A DNA stretch of 64,000 nt from Rhizobium sp. Leaf306 (GTDB lineage Bacteria > Pseudomonadota > Alphaproteobacteria > Rhizobiales > Rhizobiaceae). The notes under the pieces were generated by a model, which saw only the letters and a list, made by a program, of their open reading frames with translations, searched no databases and was not told the origin of the DNA. The translations under genes and the position numbers were made by a program. Location: assembly GCF_001423425.1 (NCBI RefSeq), contig NZ_LMNX01000001.1:1541001-1605000 (forward strand), written 5' to 3'. Each line of letters begins with the position of its first letter. Position 1 is the first letter of the stretch. Positions 52,007-62,221 of the stretch are shown piece after piece.

Positions 52007-52753
52007 TCATGATGCGAGTGGCACAAGGCGGGACGCCGACGCCTGTGCAAGACGATCGACGGCTTCGTCGGTCGTCCAGAGCGCATTCGCAAACCAGCGG
52101 AAGTTTACGAGAGCGGCGAGGTAGGCATCGCCCTCCGGTAGCTTGCTCCCAGCGGTGGCGTCCCTGACCACCGCCACCTCGAAGCCCTTTTCGACAAAGT
52201 CGCGGAGGTGGGATTCAACGCAGAAGTTCGCGGCCATGCCAGCCAGGATGACCTTGTCGATGCGCTTCTTGCGCAACTGGAAGACCACGTCATTGGTCTG
52301 GGGGCCGGCGATCTTGTGCGGCGAGCACACGATCGTCTTCCCGTCCTCGATGTATTCCTTATACTCGGGCATCCAGTCCGCACCGGAATTCTCGAAGCCC
52401 TCCAGAGACAGGGGATCACGGCGGTCGAACATCCGGAGCTTGTGCATCAGGGTTTCGCCTGTCGCGGCGAAATCCCAGCGATGGTCGAACGGGTAGTAGT
52501 AGTGAGGCGAGATGACAACCTCGATCCCGGCCTTTTTCGATGCCTCGAAGAGTTTGCCGATATTCTCGACGGTGTTGTGCTCGGTGATGCTCTCGCCGAA
52601 CGCGCCCCAGCCAGCACCCTTCGAACTGAGGAAATCGATCTGGGGATCTGTGATTACCAGCGCCGTCCGCGGGATATCGATGTCGACGTCGGTCTTGGGT
52701 AGCGCTGGGTTCTCCGGGTCGCGATAGGCGAGCGGGACGATTTTCTCCGGCAT
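52007..52753 (-). CDS. Isochorismatase-family cysteine hydrolase
   Basis: A 248-residue hydrolase. The catalytic Asp is in ALVITDPQIDFL, the Lys in VCSPHKIAGP and the Cys in GMAANFCVESHLRDFVEKGF. The insert with YYYPFDHRWDFAATGE near residue 88 is typical of a subgroup of larger members. The substrate is unknown. GAGAGGAAAA precedes the ATG at 52753; longer starts have no support. It is a single gene and a distant relative of the hydrolase at 17450-18031. Confidence 0.85.
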   Translation of the reverse strand: MPEKIVPLAYRDPENPALPKTDVDIDIPRTALVITDPQIDFLSSKGAGWGAFGESITEHNTVENIGKLFEASKKAGIEVVISPHYYYPFDHRWDFAATGETLMHKLRMFDRRDPLSLEGFENSGADWMPEYKEYIEDGKTIVCSPHKIAGPQTNDVVFQLRKKRIDKVILAGMAANFCVESHLRDFVEKGFEVAVVRDATAGSKLPEGDAYLAALVNFRWFANALWTTDEAVDRLAQASASRLVPLAS

Positions 52754-53518
52754 TGGGGTTTTCCTCTCGGTTTGGGGCACCGCGGGTGTCGACTTACTCC
52801 CGCTGTCGCGCGGCCAGGCGGCTGGTGCCTCGGGATGTATCCGTGAAGGGAACCGCTGGTCTTGTTTCGCGGACATACTGGCCGACGGTGCAAGACTGCG
52901 ATTGTAACATCCAGTTTCCGCGAGACGCCGCTTTGGCCGGACGGTCCGCACGCAGCGAGCTACGCGGAACAATGGCTGAAGGGGCACCGGCATCGTTGCT
53001 GGGGCACTTATTGCGGGTATTCGTCACGAACGGTTGTCGCGCCCGCCCTGCCTCCCAAGACCAGTGTGATCCGGCCAAGAGACGGCAAGGCCGTTTGCGG
53101 CGACAGTTACGCTATAACGACGACGGGGTTCGCCGCATATGCAATTCAGGATAGGTGAATATAACAATTAGCTGGTGTCGAGCGAAGGGGCGCGAGACTG
53201 CCATGCTGACGCCGCGGATCGCGAGCTTTCAAGACATCTTGCCCTACGTTCCCCGCCAACAGCTTTCGAGCCAGCTACGGCGTTGCTCTTTGCAGCGCAG
53301 GCCGCCGACCGATGAGTTGTGACAGGGGCACCCTGTGGACATCGTCAGAACGCTATCGGACCTTTCCGTCATTGCATCTTTGTCCCGCAAGGCTCTAGGA
53401 ATCGTGCGATTTCGCCAGTGCCAAAGCAAGCATCTCGACAGCTGGCCCCACAGCAGCCGTCTCGACTTCAAGACGACCCGTATTCCTGTGAACGTCCGCT
53501 ACCATGGCGTCGATGACC
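52754..53518. other. Intergenic region, no gene supported
   Basis: A 765-base stretch. Several open frames of 60-130 codons exist on both strands but none has a ribosome binding site together with a recognisable pattern. It may hold decayed genes. Confidence 0.4.
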
Positions 53519-53893
53519 TTACCGCCTCCCGGATACTCGGTCCTGCGCGTCTATCACGCATCGTACGAGTTCGTCGGCGTCTATCGGCTTGTTAAGGAAA
53601 TGGACCGCTCCGTTTTCGAGCGCCTTGGCCCTGGTGACGTCATCGTCCTGGGACGTCACGAACACGATCGGGAGAGCACAATGCTGCCGCTTCAACTGCG
53701 ACTGGAGCTCCAGCCCGCTCAACCCGGGCAGTCGCTGGTCCAGGATCAGACACTCGACATTATTCTGGCAATTCGACGCCATGAATTCCTCCGCGGAGCC
53801 GAAAGCCCGCACTTCGTACCCATAGGACGACATCAGGTCCGCATAGGCGACCCGTACTCCGTCGTCGTCCTCCACTATGGCAATCGTTAGCAA
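53519..53893 (-). CDS. FixJ-like receiver, no output domain
   Basis: A single receiver domain of 124 residues: TIAIVEDDDGVRVAYADL, phospho-acceptor Asp in ECLILDQRLPGLSGLE and Lys in VHFLNKPIDADEL. It resembles FixJ receivers but stops before any helix-turn-helix. I place the start at the TTG at 53893 because GGAG lies nine bases upstream; a longer start would add an unrelated tail. It probably acts as an adaptor in a phosphorelay; the nearest kinase in the window is the large one at 45642-49787. Confidence 0.75.
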   Translation of the reverse strand: MLTIAIVEDDDGVRVAYADLMSSYGYEVRAFGSAEEFMASNCQNNVECLILDQRLPGLSGLELQSQLKRQHCALPIVFVTSQDDDVTRAKALENGAVHFLNKPIDADELVRCVIDAQDRVSGRR

Positions 53894-54317
53894 ATCACGT
53901 GGCTCCGATGGCCTATCTCGGAAAAGCCGCGCAGGCTTTCCGGCATGGTTGTGACACAAAGCCTATCGGGATCTTCTGCCTCAACTGGCTTTCTCATAAT
54001 GTCATTCAAGCGAATAGGGCCTCCCACCCGTGCGCGGTTCTCGCCGTAACCTCGCCCTGTTCGGAGCCCCGATCAGGCAACCATTGCTCCAAGCGTGAGT
54101 CCTGCGACGAGAACACGAACTCAGGAACCTTATCAGACGGCAATCACCCGTCCACCTACCTCTAGGTATAGAGCCGCGCGAAAACAATCGTTGTGCGCGA
54201 TGATACAATAACGGCGGTGCCGTCCGTCATAACGTGCACTCAACGACAACTCACCGAGGCCAAAAGCGTTTCGGAAAAAGCTGTGCGGCAAACGGCGCCG
54301 CCAAACGGGAGCCCGAC
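53894..54317. other. Divergent intergenic region, no gene seen
   Basis: About 420 bases between the receiver gene and the aldo/keto reductase gene. No promoter or hairpin that I can support. Confidence 0.4.
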
Positions 54318-55184
54318 ATGACAGACGCAGAGAAGACCATCGCATCAGTATCGGGTACATTCAAAATCGGCGATTTCGTCGTCAATCGGCTCGGTTTCGG
54401 CTCGATGCGACTGACGGGGCGCGGTGTCTGGGGGCCTCCGGCAGACCGCGAGCAGGCGCTAGCCACGTTGCGGCGCGCGCCGGAACTGGGTGTGAACTTC
54501 ATCGACACTGCGGATTCGTACGGACCGGACGTGGCAGAAGAACTAATCGGTGAAGCTCTGGCCGGTCGTCACGACATCCTTGTCGCGACGAAGGCCGGAC
54601 TTCGGCGTCCCGGCCCGGACCAGTGGATGCCCCACGGCCGACCGGAATACCTGATCGAACGCGCCAAGGGCAGCCTCAGGAAGCTCGGCGTCGAGCAGAT
54701 CGGACTCTGGCAGCTGCATCGCATCGATCCGCGTGTCCCCATGCAGGACCAGTTTGCCGCAATCCGTCAGCTTCTCGACGAAGGAGTCATAGCCAACGCC
54801 GGCTTGAGCGAAGTCTCGATCTCCGACATCGAAGCCGCGTCCCGATACTTCAAGGTCGCAACGGTTCAGAACCGCTACAACCTGGTCGATCGCGGGAGCG
54901 AGGACGTTCTCGACTATTGCGAACGAAACGGTATCGGCTTCATTCCGTGGTTTCCGCTTGCTGCAGGCGACCTCGCGCGCCCGGGCGGCGTTCTCGACTC
55001 GCTCGCCAAGCGACACGGCGCGACGCCCGGCCAAATCGCTTTGGCTTGGATGCTCATGCGCAGCCCGGTCATGCTGCCCATACCCGGTACGTCCAAGGTC
55101 AATCACCTCGAGCAGAATGTAGCCGCCGCCCGTATCCGCCTGTCCGACGACGAATTCCAGGAGCTGGACCGAAGCGTCCGCTGA
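54318..55184 (+). CDS. Aldo/keto reductase
   Basis: A 288-residue NADPH-dependent reductase of the aldo/keto reductase superfamily, a TIM barrel. The catalytic tetrad appears as Asp and Tyr in [18 protein letters not shown], Lys in ILVATKAGL and His in LWQLHRIDP. Nucleotide-binding residues lie near [18 protein letters not shown] precedes the ATG at 54318. It heads a run of same-strand enzyme genes (hydrolase, unknown, alcohol dehydrogenase), which suggests turnover or detoxification of an aldehyde or ketone. Confidence 0.88.
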   Translation: MTDAEKTIASVSGTFKIGDFVVNRLGFGSMRLTGRGVWGPPADREQALATLRRAPELGVNFIDTADSYGPDVAEELIGEALAGRHDILVATKAGLRRPGPDQWMPHGRPEYLIERAKGSLRKLGVEQIGLWQLHRIDPRVPMQDQFAAIRQLLDEGVIANAGLSEVSISDIEAASRYFKVATVQNRYNLVDRGSEDVLDYCERNGIGFIPWFPLAAGDLARPGGVLDSLAKRHGATPGQIALAWMLMRSPVMLPIPGTSKVNHLEQNVAAARIRLSDDEFQELDRSVR

Positions 55185-55641
55185 TGGGTGCCATCGAACC
55201 GGAGCTCGAACGAAGCGGCGGGCATGTTACTCAGTTTCCGACACAGGTGCACCATGATAATCGACTCCTCCATGTATCGCCGTCATGGGCTTCTGGGCTT
55301 TCAGCTTCGGAGCGAAGTCTATCGCGACGGCGCCCATCAGGCTACTTGGCCAGGGTGACAGTTCCGCCATTTCGGTGATCGCCCCAATCACCTTCGTGCT
55401 TGCAAACGTCTTTGTGCCAAGGCTAGCGCTGATGACAGTTTGGCTGCTCTTCTCCGGCAGAATGTACGGTCAGCCCGCCCCAGCGAATTAAGACCTGCGT
55501 CCCTCAGCGGGACGGGTCGCCGTCTCCCGATCCTTTAACCTGAACGACCGCGCCGGGCATGCATCGGCCTGTCAGTCGCTGCCTTGCGTCCGAATGAACC
55601 CCCCGTCCGGTCGCCTATTATCAAAACAATGAGGAACCGTA
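55185..55641. other. Intergenic region, no gene supported
   Basis: About 457 bases. A 68-codon hydrophobic frame at 55285-55491 looks membrane-like but has no ribosome binding site, so I do not call it. Confidence 0.35.
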
Positions 55642-56472
55642 ATGAACGCTACCCTAGAAACGGCAACAACCGAATATATCGACGTACCGGGAGCCAGGCT
55701 CGCCTACCGCCGGATCGGGCATCGGTCCGAAAGGAAACTCGTCCTTCTCCAGCATTTTACGGGAACCATGGATGCGTGGGATCCGGCCGTGGTGAACGCT
55801 CTCGGCGAGGTCAGCGAAGTGTTCGTGCTGGACAACGCCGGCGTCGGCGCTTCAAGCGGCACCACGCCCGGCAATATCGAGGAAATGGCGGACTACGCAG
55901 AGGCCTTTATCGCCGGACTCGACCTCGGCGAGGTCGATCTCCTCGGCTTTTCTCTCGGTGGCTTCCTCGCGCAGGTAATGGCCGCGCGGCGGCGCGTTGC
56001 GATCGGCCGGATGGTGATCGCGGGAAGCGCGCCGATGGGCGGCGAGGAACATCTCCTCGAGGTCGTGGGGGCTGCCTTTGAGAAAAAGGCCCCGGACGTC
56101 CGCCTCCCGCTGTTTTTCACGCCGTCGGACAAGAGCCAGGCAGCGGGTCAGGCCTTCGTCGAAAGGACGCTTGCCCGCACTGCTAACCGCGATCCCGACC
56201 ATGGGAATTCCGTCAGTGACCCGCAGGCGAAGGCCATCATCGAATGGTGTGCCCGACCGGATCCCGACCACCAGTCCCTGAAAGCCATCAATACGGCGAC
56301 GCTTATCGTTCATGGAAGCGATGACACGATGTTCCCGTCGGACAACGCCTACGTGATGTTTAAGAACATGCCGGACGCGACGCTTATTCTCTATCCCGAC
56401 TCCGGCCATGGCGCGCTCTTCCAGCAGCCCGAGACGTTCGTGGCTCACGTCAGAACCTTCCTCGAACTCTGA
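55642..56472 (+). CDS. Alpha/beta hydrolase
   Basis: A 276-residue alpha/beta-fold hydrolase. The oxyanion region is LLQHFTGTMDAWDP, the nucleophile elbow is LLGFSLGGFLAQ (Ser), the acid lies in LIVHGSDDTMFPSDNA and the His in YPDSGHGALFQQPE. The subfamily includes esterases and haloperoxidase-like enzymes, so the substrate is open. GAGGAA precedes the ATG. It is followed closely by the 239-residue unknown gene. Confidence 0.88.
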   Translation: MNATLETATTEYIDVPGARLAYRRIGHRSERKLVLLQHFTGTMDAWDPAVVNALGEVSEVFVLDNAGVGASSGTTPGNIEEMADYAEAFIAGLDLGEVDLLGFSLGGFLAQVMAARRRVAIGRMVIAGSAPMGGEEHLLEVVGAAFEKKAPDVRLPLFFTPSDKSQAAGQAFVERTLARTANRDPDHGNSVSDPQAKAIIEWCARPDPDHQSLKAINTATLIVHGSDDTMFPSDNAYVMFKNMPDATLILYPDSGHGALFQQPETFVAHVRTFLEL

Positions 56473-56493
56473 ACAGCAACAAAGGATGATGAA

Positions 56494-57213
56494 ATGAATT
56501 CGCTCGTTAGCAAGATCATCGACGCCCATGGTGGCCTCGAAACATGGAGACAGTTCTCTCTTCTCAAGGCTCGCCTTGTCCAGGGGGGCGCGTTATGGAC
56601 GCTCAAGGGGCAGCCGACGACGCTTTCCGAGACCAACGTCACTGTGGATCTCGTGAAAGAATGGGCGTCCCACTCGCCCTTTGGCCCACAAGCAAAGGTA
56701 TCGAGTTTCGAGCCCGGCAGGGTCGCTCTGAGCGATGCCCAGGGTAAGGTTCTCGAGGAACTTCGCAGTCCGCGCTCGTCTTTTGCGGGCCACTCGCTCG
56801 AAACGCCCTGGAGCGAACTCCAGTTGGCCTATTTCGCAGGTATCGCCATGTGGACGTACCTCAACATGCCGTTCTTGCTCGCCCACGCGGGTGTGGTCGT
56901 CGATGAGCTTCCGGACTGGTCGGAAAAAGGTGAAACCTGGCACAGACTCAAGGTCACGTTCCCGGCCGACATCGCGACCCACAGCACCGTTCAGACGATC
57001 TATTTCGGTGACGACGGTCTCCTCAAGCGCCATGATTACGACGTCGAGATCGCCGGAAACACTCCGGGCGCGCACTATATCGATGGCTACATCGAGGTTC
57101 AGGGTATCAAGATCCCGACCAGCCGTCGCATCTTCCCGAGACAGCCGGATGGCCAGTCGATGGCCGAGCCTCTGGTCGTCTCAATCGATCTGTACGACAT
57201 CAAGCTTTCCTAG
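56494..57213 (+). CDS. Conserved-looking hypothetical protein, 239 residues
   Basis: Soluble protein that opens VSKIIDAHGGLETWRQFSLL and contains many beta-strand-like stretches (for example VQTIYFGDDGLLKRHDYDVE and HYIDGYIEVQGIKIPTSRRI), suggesting a LolA-like half-barrel, but I cannot name a family. No signal peptide is evident. It lies 21 bases after the alpha/beta hydrolase gene, so it is probably co-transcribed and may assist that pathway. Confidence 0.65.
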   Translation: MNSLVSKIIDAHGGLETWRQFSLLKARLVQGGALWTLKGQPTTLSETNVTVDLVKEWASHSPFGPQAKVSSFEPGRVALSDAQGKVLEELRSPRSSFAGHSLETPWSELQLAYFAGIAMWTYLNMPFLLAHAGVVVDELPDWSEKGETWHRLKVTFPADIATHSTVQTIYFGDDGLLKRHDYDVEIAGNTPGAHYIDGYIEVQGIKIPTSRRIFPRQPDGQSMAEPLVVSIDLYDIKLS

Positions 57214-57352
57214 TCGAACGACACTCCCCGGCGGCAAGCAGATGCAGCCGGGGAACCAGTCCTCCGCCCCGGGTTCGGCGGATACCCGATCTTACAAGAA
57301 CCGCCGCTGACCAACTGCGAAAGCACATCGCGACCAGGCGAGGGAACACGAC

Positions 57353-58372
57353 ATGACCGACACGACCGGAACCTATCTCGCCGTGCAGGCAGTATCGCCC
57401 GGAAAGCTGGAGCTAGCCAGGAAGCAGATGCAGGCCCCTCGCCCCGGATACGTCCGCATCAAGGTCGAAGCCTGTGGGGTCTGCCACTCGGACGCCGCCA
57501 CGGTCGAGGGTGGGTTCCCGATCGCCTGGCCGCGGGTCCCGGGCCATGAGGTGGTCGGGAAGATCGACTGGCTCGGAGAAGGCGTGGAGGGTTGGAGCGT
57601 CGGCCAACGTGTCGGCGTGGGATTTCTCGCGGGCAGCTGCGGGCATTGCCCCGAATGCCGTTCCGGTCATCTCGTCAACTGCACCAACCAGGAATTCACG
57701 GGCGTGCACCACGACGGCGGATACGCCGAGTCGATGATCGCCAAGGCGTCTGGCTTGATGTCCATTCCCGACGACCTCACTGACGTCGAAGCCGCTCCGC
57801 TCCTTTGCGCGGGCCTGACGACTTTCAGCGCGCTCAGGAATTCCGGCATGAAAGCCGGGGATCTTGTCGCCGTCGTCGGGATCGGTGGCCTCGGTCATCT
57901 CGCCGTGCAATACGCACGGAACATGGGATACGAGGTCGCAGCCATCGGACGCGGGGAAGCGGTAGGAGAGCTGGCAAAGCAGCTCGGCGCACATCATTAC
58001 ATCGACAGCACCGCAGAGCCTGTCGACCAGGCGCTCCAGAAGCTCGGAGGCGCGGACCTGGTTCTAGCCACCGCGTCCGGCGGCAAGGGCGTCGCCGATG
58101 TCGTGAAGGGTCTCAAACCCCGCGGCAAGGCGATCGTACTCGGCGCTACGCCGGAGCCGATCGAACTTGCATCCGGTGACCTTTTTTTCAAGGAGAGGTC
58201 GGTAGCCGGAGCGCTCACCGGAGACCCGGCCACCGGGGACACGACCCTACGCTTCAGCTTGCTTTTCGGCATATCGGCGATGATCGAGGAGTTTCCGCTC
58301 GAACGTGCGGTAGAGGCGTATGCAAAAATGATGAACGGCAAGCCGAGGTTCCGGATCGTTCTTAGGATGTAG
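57353..58372 (+). CDS. Zinc-dependent alcohol dehydrogenase
   Basis: A 339-residue medium-chain dehydrogenase. The catalytic zinc ligands are in EACGVCHSDA and PGHEVVGKI; the structural zinc site is SCGHCPECRSGHLVNC; the nucleotide-binding loop is VAVVGIGGLGHLAVQYA. It oxidises or reduces a small alcohol or aldehyde with NAD(P). It is the last of four same-strand enzyme genes and probably works on the product of one of them. Confidence 0.9.
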   Translation: MTDTTGTYLAVQAVSPGKLELARKQMQAPRPGYVRIKVEACGVCHSDAATVEGGFPIAWPRVPGHEVVGKIDWLGEGVEGWSVGQRVGVGFLAGSCGHCPECRSGHLVNCTNQEFTGVHHDGGYAESMIAKASGLMSIPDDLTDVEAAPLLCAGLTTFSALRNSGMKAGDLVAVVGIGGLGHLAVQYARNMGYEVAAIGRGEAVGELAKQLGAHHYIDSTAEPVDQALQKLGGADLVLATASGGKGVADVVKGLKPRGKAIVLGATPEPIELASGDLFFKERSVAGALTGDPATGDTTLRFSLLFGISAMIEEFPLERAVEAYAKMMNGKPRFRIVLRM

Positions 58373-58538
58373 CCGGAACCCAGGTCCGTTCGGCCGATCG
58401 CTAGGGCACCTTAGAGTGACGGCCATAACGCGGTTCTGCAGGAGAAGCACGCGAAGAGATCGGGCGCTGGTCGGCGATCGGGGTCGGAGATCACCTGGCC
58501 GGCTCGAAGCGAAGCAATCGGAAAAACCGGAGTTTGCC

Positions 58539-58796
58539 ATGACTGAAAGCCTAACGGTCCAAGAAGCCATTGCTGACAGCCTGATTGCCCTCGTAAATGC
58601 GGCTGACGGCATAGACCAGCGCTCGTTCGCAGAGTTTCTCGTATCGGAAGCCCGGCGTCAGTCGACCCGGAGCGAGCCGCACGCACGCCTATCGTCAAAG
58701 GTCTGCAATGCCCAACTGCAGTTTGCCTTGCACCCGCCTAGACGTCCAGCTTCCAACCTGGCTGGCACCGATGCTGTGTACATTCCGGCGATGTGA
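58539..58796 (+). CDS. Possible small protein, 85 residues
   Basis: The ATG at 58539 follows CGGAG with a six-base gap. The first 41 residues (MTESLTVQEAIADSLIALVN to FLVSEARRQ) look like a real helical protein; the remainder is Pro/Ala-rich and less convincing, as if the frame had shifted. No family is recognised. Confidence 0.4.
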   Translation: MTESLTVQEAIADSLIALVNAADGIDQRSFAEFLVSEARRQSTRSEPHARLSSKVCNAQLQFALHPPRRPASNLAGTDAVYIPAM

Positions 58797-59089
58797 CCGT
58801 ATTACGGCCGACGTCGAGGGTACCAAGCATCAAACCGGAGACATGGCGCCTACAGACCGGGCGCTTGCCCGCCTGCTCCATGCGTCTGCGTTGTTCTCCA
58901 GAAGCTACCCTGCCGAATTTGTTGACCTGTCTTTTGGGATAGGTGAGGCCACACCACAGTACAATTGTTACCAACCGCCAGTCGTTTATCCATTGCATAG
59001 GGCGCAGCACAAGCCGTTGCCCGGATTTTACCACAGGATCGCTGCGACTACGAGCGCGGAGAGATCCGCAAAGCGGTTGCAGGTGGACG
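58797..59089. other. Region before the first STAND regulator, no gene seen
   Basis: About 290 bases upstream of the first STAND regulator. Longer starts for that regulator would cover part of it but lack support. Confidence 0.35.
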
Positions 59090-60574
59090 ATGACGGTACT
59101 GCAATTTGACGATTTCGAAATGGATATCCAGAGCCGGAGCCTCAAGAAATGCGGCGACCAAGTCCGACTGGGCTCGCGGGCTTTCGATCTTCTCGCGGCC
59201 CTTGCTTCGCGTTCAGGCGAGGTGCTGTCCAAGGCTGAGCTTATGTTGGCCGCCTGGCCGGAAACCAACGTTGAGGAAAGTTCTCTCCGGGTTAACATCG
59301 TGGCACTTCGCAAGGCACTCCACGACGGAGCGCCCTCCAAGACGATCGAAAACGTAGCGGGTAGGGGCTACACTTTTACGGTGCCAGTTAAGAAACTCGG
59401 CGATCATCGTCACCAGCACACGGTCTCAAAAACAGACGCCCTTCCCGGTGCCTATTCCCGGCTTATTGGACGCAAGCAGCTCGTCGACAGATGGGCGTCC
59501 GAGATGGACTTCGGCATATCGACTATTGTAGGGCAAGGCGGCATCGGGAAGACTTGCGTCGCTCTAGAGGTCGCCCGTCAGATACAGGATGCCTACGACG
59601 CGGTTCTTTACGTCGATATTTCCGACTTTACAAATGCACCTGTTTCGCCTTTGTCGACCGCGCTTAAATCGAAACATGTAACGCCCGATACCATCCAGAA
59701 AGCCATCGACAGTCTTCTCGGGGAGTCCGTTTTGATCGTGCTCGACGGATGCGAGAGCTCAATCAACCGGGCAGCCGTGGTGGCCGAGGCCATCGCCTAC
59801 AGCAAACCAAATGTCGCGATCCTCGCAACGAGCCGTGAACCGCTCGGAATCATCGGGGAAAATGTACTTCACCTTTCCCGTCTCACGGTGCCTAACGATA
59901 ACCAGCGCGTTTCTGATCTGACTTCGTTTGCCGCCGTCGAGCTTTTTGCAGACCGGGTGTCATTGGTCGCCGAAGAGTTTTCTATCAACAGTACACGCGA
60001 CCTGGAACTGGCCGCCGAAATCGTTCGGAAGACCGACGGCAACCCGCTTGCCATCGAACTGGCCGCTTCCCGCGTCGCGGACCTCGGGCTGGAGAACCTG
60101 CTGTGGTCCCTCGACCGCCCGTTGCGGGCACTCCGCCGGGGAAATCGCACTTCTCATCCACGGCAACAGACGCTAAGAGCAAATTTAGACTGGAGTTTCG
60201 ATCTTCTCGACGGGTCTATGCAGACCGTTCTCGCAAGACTTTCGGTTTTCGAGGGCGAATTTACCCGGGACATGGCCTTGGAGCTGAAAGGCCACGAAAC
60301 CGCACCCGGTGAAGTCGAGGAGGCTATTGAAGGCTTGGTCGTGAAGTCTCTCCTATCCCGACAGCTGAACTCCGGGACGTATTCGCTTCCAAGGCTCGTC
60401 CGTGAATACGCCAAGGAAAAACTTTCGTCGTTTGCGATCACCGGACACGATGGTGAGCTCGCGTCTGCCACCTCGCTCCGTCGCCAGAACGGATATCAGC
60501 ATCCTCATCATGAGGCCGTCGTCTCATCGCGGGCGGCGCAGCCCGTGTTCGTGCCGGTTGGGAGAGCCGCCTGA
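59090..60574 (+). CDS. Winged-helix STAND (NB-ARC-like) regulator, short form
   Basis: A 494-residue regulator. An OmpR-type winged helix (about 1-98; GSRAFDLLAALASRSGEVLS, then SLRVNIVALRKAL and GRGYTFTVPV) is followed by a STAND P-loop ATPase: Walker A GQGGIGKT (148-155), a Walker B-like VLIVLDGCES, and downstream ATSREPLG, GNPLAIELAA and the region HPRQQTLRANLDWSFDLL. Unlike the paralogue at 62222 it has no room for a long C-terminal repeat sensor and ends in an unrelated tail. The ATG at 59090 follows AGGTGGA. It probably switches on a target promoter when ATP and a signal are bound. Confidence 0.8.
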   Translation: MTVLQFDDFEMDIQSRSLKKCGDQVRLGSRAFDLLAALASRSGEVLSKAELMLAAWPETNVEESSLRVNIVALRKALHDGAPSKTIENVAGRGYTFTVPVKKLGDHRHQHTVSKTDALPGAYSRLIGRKQLVDRWASEMDFGISTIVGQGGIGKTCVALEVARQIQDAYDAVLYVDISDFTNAPVSPLSTALKSKHVTPDTIQKAIDSLLGESVLIVLDGCESSINRAAVVAEAIAYSKPNVAILATSREPLGIIGENVLHLSRLTVPNDNQRVSDLTSFAAVELFADRVSLVAEEFSINSTRDLELAAEIVRKTDGNPLAIELAASRVADLGLENLLWSLDRPLRALRRGNRTSHPRQQTLRANLDWSFDLLDGSMQTVLARLSVFEGEFTRDMALELKGHETAPGEVEEAIEGLVVKSLLSRQLNSGTYSLPRLVREYAKEKLSSFAITGHDGELASATSLRRQNGYQHPHHEAVVSSRAAQPVFVPVGRAA

Positions 60575-60591
60575 ACGTCAGGAGCGTTTCA

Positions 60592-61215
60592 TCACTTCTG
60601 AGCCAGAAATTCCGCTTTTTTAACGAGGTCGGCCACCGACCTAGCGCGCATTTTCTTCATCACGTTCGACCGATGAAGCTTTACGGTGACCATGCTGATC
60701 CCAAGCTGCCCTGCGATCTGCTTGTTCATATAACCGTTTACAACGGCGCGCATGACCTCCACCTCTCGTGGAGTGAGGCTCTCCCAAAGCTTTTCTATGT
60801 TCGATCGCCCTTGAGATTCTGCGCGAATGAGCTCGTCACGCTTGATCGCGCCCGTGACCGCGTCGATTAGATCCTGCTCGCGGAAGGGCTTCGTGAGGAA
60901 ATCGATCGCGCCGGCCTTCATCGCCCTCACGCTCATCGGAATATCTCCGTGGCCCGTGACTACGATGATGGGCATGCGGTTTCCCGCCTGCTGTAAGTCG
61001 GATTGGAAGTCCAGACCGCTGGTTCCCGAAAAGCGTACGTCGAGGACGATGCATCCAGGTGTGTCGAGATCGTCGGCTTCAAGCAGGGCTCGCGGCGAAT
61101 CATACGCGATCGCATTCAGATCGATCGATTTGAAGAGGTCTAATAACGCGACCCGGACCGATTTGTCGTCATCTACTACACGTATCAGCGGCGATGATAA
61201 ACGCTGCTCTTCCAC
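60592..61215 (-). CDS. FixJ-type response regulator
   Basis: A 207-residue two-domain regulator: receiver with VVDDDKSVRVALLDLFKSI, phospho-acceptor Asp in GCIVLDVRFSGTSGLDFQ and Lys in DFLTKPFREQDL, and a LuxR-type helix-turn-helix (LTPREVEVMRAVVNGYMNKQ, QLGISMVTVKLHRSNVMKKM). The GTG at 61215 follows GAGGGAC. It converges on the first STAND regulator gene, 17 bases apart, and faces the peroxiredoxin-like gene with a 419-base divergent region. Its kinase is not in the window beside it. Confidence 0.88.
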   Translation of the reverse strand: MEEQRLSSPLIRVVDDDKSVRVALLDLFKSIDLNAIAYDSPRALLEADDLDTPGCIVLDVRFSGTSGLDFQSDLQQAGNRMPIIVVTGHGDIPMSVRAMKAGAIDFLTKPFREQDLIDAVTGAIKRDELIRAESQGRSNIEKLWESLTPREVEVMRAVVNGYMNKQIAGQLGISMVTVKLHRSNVMKKMRARSVADLVKKAEFLAQK

Positions 61216-61634
61216 GGCCCGTCCCTCGCAAACGCAAAGTCGACCCGTCTTTGTCCCCGTCACTGGCAGGAAAGCATCGCCTTTATTCCCGACAAATCTA
61301 AACCGGGAACCTACGCATGGCAATTGTGCAGGACCATCAGGCCGCCGATTTGCAGTATTTTATCGTGATAGGATACTCTGGATGCTAGCTACTCGCGGCC
61401 TGCACAGTACGTTTTGGTCAACGACGCGCGGCACGAGGTGTGGTTCCGACAGGACATGAAGGTTCAGCCTGTTCTTGTCGCTGCTCGACTTCCTTTGCCC
61501 GTTGGAAAGACTCAAGTTTAACAACATTTCACAAGCGTTCACTCATATTTTCAGCGAAGCTGTAGGCAGACTTATGAGACCGAAATCTCACAGAATCCGT
61601 CTTTTGGAACCCGTTTGAAACATCGTGAAGTCAG
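61216..61634. other. Divergent intergenic region, no gene seen
   Basis: About 420 bases between the FixJ-type regulator gene and the peroxiredoxin-like gene. I see no named promoter motif or strong hairpin. Confidence 0.4.
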
Positions 61635-62204
61635 ATGAAGCGCACTGCTCAAATGTTCGTCCCAGCATTAGACGATGTCGATCATGGTCTCTCTTCCAAA
61701 TGGGTCTCCGTTCCCGGAAGCACGATACCAATGGGTGAGTACGCGCCCGCCTTTGTGCTGCCGCGTTCGGATGTCGGCTCCTTTGGTTTCGCCGAGCTTC
61801 TCGGCACACCATCTGTCCTTTACTTTTATTCCGGGTCGGGCGACGACTGTTCGCAGCAGAGTGCCATCCTTGCCGATCTCTCCCCCAGGCTCGCCCGCCT
61901 CGGTGTTGCATTGGTCGGCATAATCGCCGCCGAACCCTCGGCCATATCCGTCTACTGCAGAGCCATTTTACCCACGTTTCCGTTACTTTGCGACTGGGAG
62001 CCGCGTGCACTTGTCTCAAGGTTATACGGCTTCAATCGCGAAAAGGCCGCCCCCGCAATTTCAGCGACCTACCTGATTGACGCCCGCGGCGTGATCCGCT
62101 GGATATGCTGCGAAGACGGAGATCGCCCGACAAACGGCGCCAAAATCCTCGGTGCTGTCAGAACACACCTGCTACGACCGTTCCCGGTCGGCCCGGTAGA
62201 TTGA
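61635..62204 (+). CDS. Peroxiredoxin-like (AhpC/TSA) protein
   Basis: A 189-residue thioredoxin-fold protein: GEYAPAFVLPRSDVGSFGFA, TPSVLYFYSGSGDDCSQQSA and, later, ATYLIDARGVIRWICCEDG. The Cys in GDDCSQQ sits where peroxiredoxins have the peroxidatic Cys, but the usual PxxxT/SxxC frame is degenerate, so peroxidase activity is uncertain. It lies 17 bases before the second STAND regulator gene, suggesting that the two are expressed together and that the regulator responds to oxidative or electrophilic stress. Confidence 0.75.
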   Translation: MKRTAQMFVPALDDVDHGLSSKWVSVPGSTIPMGEYAPAFVLPRSDVGSFGFAELLGTPSVLYFYSGSGDDCSQQSAILADLSPRLARLGVALVGIIAAEPSAISVYCRAILPTFPLLCDWEPRALVSRLYGFNREKAAPAISATYLIDARGVIRWICCEDGDRPTNGAKILGAVRTHLLRPFPVGPVD

Positions 62205-62221
62205 CGGGAGAGACCCTGCCC

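Noticed and set aside
55285-55491. 68-codon hydrophobic frame
   Set aside because: It looks like a membrane segment but has no ribosome binding site or family pattern; it could be a remnant.
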